From DATGPD01 sp031423015 (GTDB lineage Bacteria > Planctomycetota > UBA1135 > UBA2386), in the NCBI GenBank assembly GCA_031423015.1, contig JANPER010000046.1, positions 1 through 64,000 on the forward strand: a stretch of 64,000 bases of DNA, written 5' to 3'. Positions 58,945 through 64,000 of this stretch are shown here, piece after piece (the first letter of the stretch is position 1; the number at the start of each line of letters is the position of its first letter). Position numbers and translations under genes: made by a program. The notes under the pieces were generated by a model. The model was not told where the DNA came from. It ran no database searches and saw only the letters and a list, made by a program, of their open reading frames with translations.

Positions 58945-60558
58945 TCAGCGGCCCCGCAGGAGCGCGAGGTTGTGGCGCGCGGCTGCGAAGTTCGGTTCGA
59001 GTTCGAGCGCTCGGAGGAGGTGCCGCTCCGCGTCCGCGCGCAGGCCGAGCGACGCGAGACACGCGGCCAGTCCGACGTGCGCGGGCGCGTGCACCTCGTG
59101 CGCGCGAAGGATGGTCTCGAACATGGCGCCAGGTCGGCGCCAGTCGGGTTGTGCGGACTCAGCCTCGGCGAAGAAGGCGCACCACGCGAGGCCAGCTTCG
59201 ATATCGGCCTGCAGACGTACGCGGCCGTCTTCGCCGCCAAAGCGACGCTCGACGACGCGCTCTGCCGCGTGCGCGAGCCAGAACTTTGCCGCCTTGACGC
59301 CCGGCGGCTGCGCTTCGAGTTCGATCTGTCCGAGCATGTAGAGCACGCGCGCATCGGCCTTGGCGAGATCCGTCGCGCCGAGCTGCGCGTGCGCAAACGT
59401 GATCGGACTCGCCCAAGACCCAGCGGCGACGAACGCCCGTCCGGCGTAGAACGCCGCCAGAAGCAGCAGCGCCGCCAGGCCGGCGCGACGCCAGCGCAGG
59501 AGCGACGCGAGCGCGAGCGCGAGGCCAAACACCGGCACGTAGAGGTAGCGATCGGCGATCGGATACTCGCCGGCTTTCGACGGGGCGGACACCACCAGGA
59601 AGATCGGCAACAGAATGGCGACGCCGCCGAACGCCACGCGCCAGGCTCCGCGTTGGCGAGCCAGGACCACCACCGAGATCGTGGCAAGGGTCAGGCCGAC
59701 GAAGGCATAGTGGAAGACGCTGAACTCGACCGGCGTCAGCCGCATCGCTTTCGGTTCCAGCGGCCACAAGAGGACGGCGAGCAAGCGCCCCGCGAGCGTG
59801 AATGCCAGGCGTCCGGCGTCGCGCGCCGCCACGCTGAGAATCGGCCCACGGTTGAATCCGGCGTGCCAGTCGCCGAACACCAGCACGCGCGCTGCAAGCC
59901 ACGGCAGCAGCACCAAGAGAAACGCCAGGTAGCTCGACCATCGTGGCGAGGTCTGGCGCGGCGACGTCTGGCGTGGCGACGGCACCCACCGATCGATCGC
60001 GAACAGAAGGCCCGGGATGACGAGAGCCGTCTCCTTGGCCATCAACCCGAGCGCGAACCAGGCGAGCACGCGCCACGACACGCCCGCGCGGCCACGACCG
60101 CGTTCCTCCAGATGGCGGTTCAACGCCAGCAGGACGCACAGTCCGCACAGCACGTCGTTCAAGGCGGCACACCAGGCCACGCTCTCGGCCTGCGCCGGAT
60201 GCACGCCGAACAGCAGCGCCACGCAGAACGCCGCGACGGAGTTGCTAGTGAGCCTATTCGCCAAGCGATGTGCGACGAGGACCGCCAGCAGGTGGGCGGC
60301 AAGCGCCAGCGCATGCACGAAGGTGGCGCCACCGAGCGCGTGCCCGACCGCGAGCAACACTTGCGTGAGCGGCCGCCAGTGCGGAAAGGCCGGCCCCCAC
60401 AACGGCTGCACCACCGCTTGCCACCACTCGCCCCCGGCGATCACCGGGTTGCCCGCGATCAGGGTAAGGTCGTCATAGACGTAGGCACCGAACAGCGCGC
60501 GACCGAAGGTCGCGGACACCAGCGCCACGAGCAGCAAGTGCGGGAGATGGCGCGCCAA
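58945..60558 (-). CDS. Multi-membrane protein with C-terminal TPR (TMTC/DUF1736-like)
   Basis: Protein of about 537 residues with roughly ten membrane segments and a short TPR-like tail ('LRADAERHLLRALELEPNF'). The opening 'FGAYVYDDLTLIAGNPVI' and 'HWRPLTQVLLAVGHALGG' match bacterial relatives of TMTC O-mannosyltransferases, which have a GT-C-type fold and an acidic pair in the first loop. A role in lipid-linked sugar transfer to proteins or polymers is possible. The start is uncertain; TTG at 60558 was chosen because the frame further upstream runs through the neighbouring gene. Four bases separate it from the transporter gene. Confidence 0.78.
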   Translation of the reverse strand: MARHLPHLLLVALVSATFGRALFGAYVYDDLTLIAGNPVIAGGEWWQAVVQPLWGPAFPHWRPLTQVLLAVGHALGGATFVHALALAAHLLAVLVAHRLANRLTSNSVAAFCVALLFGVHPAQAESVAWCAALNDVLCGLCVLLALNRHLEERGRGRAGVSWRVLAWFALGLMAKETALVIPGLLFAIDRWVPSPRQTSPRQTSPRWSSYLAFLLVLLPWLAARVLVFGDWHAGFNRGPILSVAARDAGRLAFTLAGRLLAVLLWPLEPKAMRLTPVEFSVFHYAFVGLTLATISVVVLARQRGAWRVAFGGVAILLPIFLVVSAPSKAGEYPIADRYLYVPVFGLALALASLLRWRRAGLAALLLLAAFYAGRAFVAAGSWASPITFAHAQLGATDLAKADARVLYMLGQIELEAQPPGVKAAKFWLAHAAERVVERRFGGEDGRVRLQADIEAGLAWCAFFAEAESAQPDWRRPGAMFETILRAHEVHAPAHVGLAACLASLGLRADAERHLLRALELEPNFAAARHNLALLRGR

Positions 60559-60599
60559 GGCGGGCGATGCTACGCCGCGGCACCGGGCCTTGGCACGCC

Positions 60600-62033
60600 T
60601 TACGGCGTGAGGATCTTGAAGTCCAAGCCCTGGCTGCCCGACAGCTGGAACGGCCCGCCAAGGTCGAACACCAGGAACTGCGTGTAGAGATGCTGTCCGC
60701 TCAGCTGGGGCACGTTCGGCACGGGCAATGGCACGCTCGCGGCCCCGTTGGTATCGGTCACGATCGGAATCGTGATCGGCGTCGTCACGAACACATCCAC
60801 GTTGAGACGCAGGCCGGCGAGGTTGACATTCGCGCTGGCGGCGTTGAGGAGCATCACCCCCGGCGAGTTTGACACCGCCTTGGCGCATTCCAGCTTGAAC
60901 GCCGCGTTGCCGAGATAGGCCGCGCCGAAGCCGTGGATCGCCGGCTTGTTGCCGCTCCCACCCGCCGTCGGCTCACCGTAGCGCACGACCGCGCTGTCGG
61001 GTCGCAGCACGTAGAGGCCCGTCTGCACATCGCTGATGTAGACGATCCCGGTCGGCAAGTAGGGGAACACGCCCCATGCACCGTTGAAGCCGCTGCTCGG
61101 CCCCGCATAGGTGTCGTAGTCGCCCACGACCACGGGTTGCGTCGGCACCGAGATGTCGATGCCCACGTAGCCCTCGGTGTAGTACGCGATGTGCACCACG
61201 CGGTCGCGCTCCATCACCAGGTGGATCACCGCCGTCGCGGGCGCGGGATGGATCTGCGCGACCAGAATCGGCAACGACTTGATGCGCACGTCCCACACCG
61301 ACATCGGCCCGCCGCCGGCCTCGCTGGTTCCCACCGCGTAGTCGTTGTCGCGCGTCGCGCGCACGTTGTGGAAGAACCGCCGGCCTGGCGCAAGCGCCGA
61401 CCCCAACACGGTGATGGCCGGCAGATTGCTCACGTCGGCGACGAAGAAGCGGTGGCCAAAGATGTCGCACAGGTAGGCGTAGCCGTCCTGGACGTGCCCG
61501 TCGTGCACGTAGAAGTTGATGAACGAAGTGACCAGCGGCGGCTGCGTCGGATTGGCCGCGACGTCGAACACCAACATCCCGAGGTTGGTGCCGCAGCAGT
61601 AGATCTTGCCGGTGCCGTCGTCGACCAAGATCGTGTGCGTGTAGTTCCAACCCGCCACCGTGTGCGTGCCCACGAGCAGTGGACTCGCGGGATTGGAGAG
61701 ATCGATGACCTGCATGCCACCGCCGCCCTGGGTCACCACGTAGCAGTAGTGACCGTAGGTCTTGGCCTCGCGCCAACCCGAACTTGGTCCCGCGATGAAC
61801 GCGCGCTGCACCGGAACACCCGTCGTGCAATCGAGCACGTAGGTGCCGCTCATCGACAGCAAGAACGCGAGTTCAGTGCCGTTCGTCGGCTCGCGATAGC
61901 CCCACACTCCGCTGCTCATCTCCCCTGGATTGAAGCTGCCGAGCAGCTGCGTGTTGCGCCCGGTCTGCGCCAGCAGCGTCGCCGGCAGAGACAGGGATAG
62001 CAAGGCGAGGGCGAGAGCTGACGAACGGGGCAT
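60600..62033 (-). CDS. Secreted LVIVD/choice-of-anchor B family protein
   Basis: Protein of 477 residues with a signal peptide ('ALALALLSLSLPATLLA'). It contains repeated beta-propeller blades of the LVIVD type, such as 'GGGMQVIDLSNPASPLLVG' and 'GYVGIDISVPTQPVVVG', and 'SGVWGYREPTNGTELAFL' that is typical of the choice-of-anchor B family. The last 80 residues ('GQHLYTQFLVFDLGGPFQL') form the C-terminal module common to planctomycete secreted proteins. The function is unknown, perhaps adhesion or surface binding. It is the first gene of a minus-strand run with the two membrane protein genes. Confidence 0.85.
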   Translation of the reverse strand: MPRSSALALALLSLSLPATLLAQTGRNTQLLGSFNPGEMSSGVWGYREPTNGTELAFLLSMSGTYVLDCTTGVPVQRAFIAGPSSGWREAKTYGHYCYVVTQGGGGMQVIDLSNPASPLLVGTHTVAGWNYTHTILVDDGTGKIYCCGTNLGMLVFDVAANPTQPPLVTSFINFYVHDGHVQDGYAYLCDIFGHRFFVADVSNLPAITVLGSALAPGRRFFHNVRATRDNDYAVGTSEAGGGPMSVWDVRIKSLPILVAQIHPAPATAVIHLVMERDRVVHIAYYTEGYVGIDISVPTQPVVVGDYDTYAGPSSGFNGAWGVFPYLPTGIVYISDVQTGLYVLRPDSAVVRYGEPTAGGSGNKPAIHGFGAAYLGNAAFKLECAKAVSNSPGVMLLNAASANVNLAGLRLNVDVFVTTPITIPIVTDTNGAASVPLPVPNVPQLSGQHLYTQFLVFDLGGPFQLSGSQGLDFKILTP

Positions 62034-62330
62034 CGCGACGGGAGAGCTGCGACCGTGACGAGAGAGGAGAAGGGGCGCAGGAGTTTAGCACGCCGAATCG
62101 TGTGGTCGGCGCCGTTGCCGACACCTTCACGGGCATTCTGTGGTCGATGCGATCGGAGTTACGGCGCAGCGAGGAAGAGGCGCGCAGGGGTCATGCGGTC
62201 TGCGAGCGCGAGACCGACGTGATCGCAAGTGGCAGGGACCTTCGATGTCGATGGCGACGCGAGCGAGCCGGCCGATGACGTGGGGACCTGCCGCGCGTTG
62301 GCGCGAACGTTTGCACCGCCGGGGCCGCAC

Positions 62331-62373
62331 GCGCCCGTAGCTCAGTTGGATAGAGCACCGCTTTCCTAAACGG
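62331..62373 (+). tRNA. 5' half of tRNA-Arg(CCT), truncated or degenerate
   Basis: The acceptor strand GCGCCCG, T8-A9, a perfect D-arm (GCTC/GAGC with AGTTGGATA loop) and the anticodon loop TTCCTAA (anticodon CCT) are all present. After this the sequence departs: the 3' side of the anticodon stem appears one base short, no T-arm (GGTTCGA) follows, and no CGGGCGC acceptor end is found nearby. It looks like a tRNA gene cut by integration or deletion. A weakly conserved but functional tRNA cannot be fully ruled out. Confidence 0.55.
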
Positions 62374-62552
62374 CTGCGAAGTCGGCACCGGGTACGCCCC
62401 CAAGCGCCCCAACTGGCCGCCGCGGTCGGGGTTGCGATGACTTGTTCGCCCCGGGCACGCCCCGGTGGACGCGGTTTCAGGACCTTTCGATGGCCTTACG
62501 GAGGCGAACGGTAGTGCAAGTAAGGTCAATCGGCTTGTCGATGTAGCAGGCG

Positions 62553-63764
62553 ATGGGTGGCACCAAGAGACTGATGCAGGAGTTGGAGGCGCAGGCAGAG
62601 TGGTTCGTGCCTGTTCGCGACAAGTCCGTGTGCGCGGCGTGTCTCTACGACGAGTTCCTGGCCGGCTGGGCACGCCAATCCGCAGACCAAGGCGAGTGCA
62701 CGTACTGCGAGGCCGAGGGGCCGATCCGCCCGGTGGACGGCCTGCTCGAACTGGTGCGCAGTGGCATCGACCTCGAGTGGACTTGCGCTGACTCCGCCGG
62801 CATGATCTGGGATGGGGAAGAGAAGTGTTACGTGGGTGGCGCCCACGACACGTACGACCTCGTCCGCGACCACCTGGATCCCATCACGGAGAACGAGACG
62901 CTCCTCGCGGACATCTGGCGTGCGCTGCCCGACCGCCAATGGTGCAAGCCGGATCCATATGACCCAACTCTGTACGACCGGCTCTCATGGGACTTTCGGC
63001 GCTTCGAGAGTTGCGTCCTGCATAAGCGCAGGTTCTTCTTCCACGAAGTCCGGGAGGAAAACGAGGAGACTGGACAACCCACAGTCTCGATCGGTGGCTG
63101 GCTTCGCTTGGTCGCGCACGGCATTCGCGAGTGTGGGCTCTTACGGGACTGGGCGCCGGGAACGAAGACCTGGCGGGCGCGCGTCGACTACAAGGGCGAG
63201 CGCTTCGCAACGGCGGACGCGCTTGGGTCCCGGCGCGAGGAAGAGGCGACCCAGTCCAACAGGATGAGTCCGCCAGGCATCCCCGTGTTCTACGGTGCGC
63301 TCGACCCAGACACGACGGTAGACGAGATCTTCGAGCGACGCGAGGGGGATGCGGTTGCTTCGATAGGCTGCTTCACGCTGGCGAGGCACTTTCGCGTCCT
63401 TGATCTCACAGACCTTCCCAACTTCCCGAGCCTGTACGACCCCGACCGCCGGAAACAGAGGAAGTACCTTCGCTTCCTTCGCGAGTTCGCGGAGCGAATC
63501 GCCAGACGGATCGCGGGCGACGACCGCCACCACATTGATTACATCCCGACGCAGATCGTCGCCGAGTACTTCAGGTTCCATCTTGAGCCCAGGGTGCGGC
63601 CACTTGATGGCATCGCGTGGAAAAGCAGTTACAGGTCGGGCGGAGTCTGCGTTGCGCTCTTCTTGAAGAACTCCGAGTGCGTTGACCGCGAGACCAACAA
63701 AGGTCCCGACAGACCTGGCGTTCGCCTGGAATCGGTCGAGCATCGACCTCTACCGGGACCGTGA
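62553..63764 (+). CDS. HEPN/RES-type toxin-like protein (RES NAD+-phosphorylase domain)
   Basis: Protein of 403 residues. The N-terminal part carries two cysteine pairs ('VCAACLYDEF', 'CTYCEAEG') and resembles the HEPN/RES N-terminal domain. The C-terminal 170 residues fit the RES domain: an arginine in 'RMSPPGIPVFYGALDP', a glutamate in 'TTVDEIFERR', then 'HHIDYIPTQIVAEYFRFHL' and a serine in 'IAWKSSYRSGG'. RES proteins degrade NAD+ and stop growth as toxins. No antitoxin gene follows. Its composition is less GC-rich than the chromosome around it, and it lies between a broken tRNA and a broken integrase, which suggests a horizontally acquired defence or addiction gene. Confidence 0.75.
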   Translation: MGGTKRLMQELEAQAEWFVPVRDKSVCAACLYDEFLAGWARQSADQGECTYCEAEGPIRPVDGLLELVRSGIDLEWTCADSAGMIWDGEEKCYVGGAHDTYDLVRDHLDPITENETLLADIWRALPDRQWCKPDPYDPTLYDRLSWDFRRFESCVLHKRRFFFHEVREENEETGQPTVSIGGWLRLVAHGIRECGLLRDWAPGTKTWRARVDYKGERFATADALGSRREEEATQSNRMSPPGIPVFYGALDPDTTVDEIFERREGDAVASIGCFTLARHFRVLDLTDLPNFPSLYDPDRRKQRKYLRFLREFAERIARRIAGDDRHHIDYIPTQIVAEYFRFHLEPRVRPLDGIAWKSSYRSGGVCVALFLKNSECVDRETNKGPDRPGVRLESVEHRPLPGP

Positions 63765-63889
63765 TCGAGGGGCTTCAACAAAGAACCCTCGCCCCGAACT
63801 TGCCCCCGCTGCTCCCATCCTGACCCCGGCTGCTCCCGACGCGGAACTGCTGCAGAAGCCGAGTGCTCCGATCCGAGGCATGCTTCTGC

Positions 63890-64000
63890 ATGCCCAAGTT
63901 CAAGTTGACGACGACCAGCGTCAAGCAGCGCTGCCGGCCGCACGCGCCGCGTCAAGGTTGGGCGCTACCCCACCTGGACGGTTGACCAGGCCCGCAAGCG
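63890..64000 (+). pseudogene. Broken N-terminus of a tyrosine integrase (runs off the window)
   Basis: The ATG opens 'MPKFKLTTTSVKQ', the usual start of P4-type integrases, but the frame then meets a stop at about 63983. In the next frame the sequence reads 'RRVKVGRYPTWTVDQARKR', the conserved integrase segment that normally comes some 40 residues later. The stretch between them is missing, so an internal deletion with frameshift has occurred. The remainder lies beyond the window. Confidence 0.6.

Noticed and set aside
60559..60888. Upstream extension of the membrane TPR protein
   Set aside because: The frame continues into the neighbouring secreted-protein gene on the same strand, and the extra residues are low-complexity without hydrophobic segments.
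62374..62460. Group I intron or unusual 3' half completing the tRNA
   Set aside because: No P7-like core, no T-loop and no CGGGCGC acceptor complement could be found in the following sequence.

Overview
The window is very GC-rich bacterial chromosome with long genes, few gaps and many four-base gene overlaps. The mix of large Ser/Thr protein kinases, ECF-type sigma factors, carboxypeptidase-regulatory-like (Ig-like) repeat proteins, a lysine/alanine-rich histone H1-like protein and large secreted proteins of unknown function points to a member of the Planctomycetota. This placement is an inference from gene content, since no rRNA is present.

Layout. 1-8.8 kb: a hairpin repeat, an S41 protease, a moaC-asd-PAP2 phosphatase run, a WecB/TagA/CpsF glycosyltransferase and a DUF255 thioredoxin-fold protein. 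8.5-9.7 kb: a second copy of the hairpin repeat and a Phd/PIN toxin-antitoxin pair with a visible promoter. 9.9-18.3 kb: a kinase-WD40 protein facing an ECF sigma factor stop-to-stop, a JAMM protease, and a ferredoxin-NADP reductase overlapping a fused salicylyl-CoA 5-hydroxylase-type enzyme. 18.4-19.2 kb: a RelE/ParE toxin-antitoxin cassette bracketed by direct repeats. 19.2-28.5 kb: a sigma factor overlapping a membrane-anchored Ig-repeat protein, a secreted beta-helix-like protein, a decayed duplicate of the sigma gene, and a kinase-TPR protein coupled to a secreted protein. 28.6-45.4 kb: histone-like protein, GH63-type glucosidase, DUF488 protein, a giant sigma factor-membrane-Ig fusion, acyl-CoA/ACP synthetase, small redox and envelope genes, rlmH, and an NfeD-like/flotillin pair. 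45.4-53.5 kb: a type I restriction-modification operon (hsdM, hsdS, a frameshifted AlbA_2/ATPase gene, hsdR). 53.5-62 kb: priA, DCC thiol oxidoreductase, FmdB zinc ribbon, moaA, an NTP/NDP-type transporter, a multi-membrane TPR protein and a secreted LVIVD/choice-of-anchor B protein. 62.3 kb to the end: the 5' half of tRNA-Arg(CCT), a HEPN/RES-type toxin-like gene and the broken start of a tyrosine integrase, which together look like the edge of a decaying genomic island.

The most striking point is that one regulatory architecture occurs in three states. It is an adjacent gene pair at 19246-22256 (ECF sigma, then a membrane anchor with Ig-like repeats), a single 1191-residue fusion in the same order at 32485-36060, and a decayed copy at 23738-24146 that keeps both sigma ends and the first codons of the partner. 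The fusion implies that the sigma factor and the envelope protein of the pair work together, probably as a membrane-tethered sigma factor reading an extracytoplasmic signal.

A second theme is small mobile or structured DNA. It includes a hairpin repeat with compensatory base changes, a palindromic ACCACAGAG-type repeat that supplies a stop codon, and toxin-antitoxin cassettes bounded by repeats. All functions are read from sequence motifs and no database search was run.
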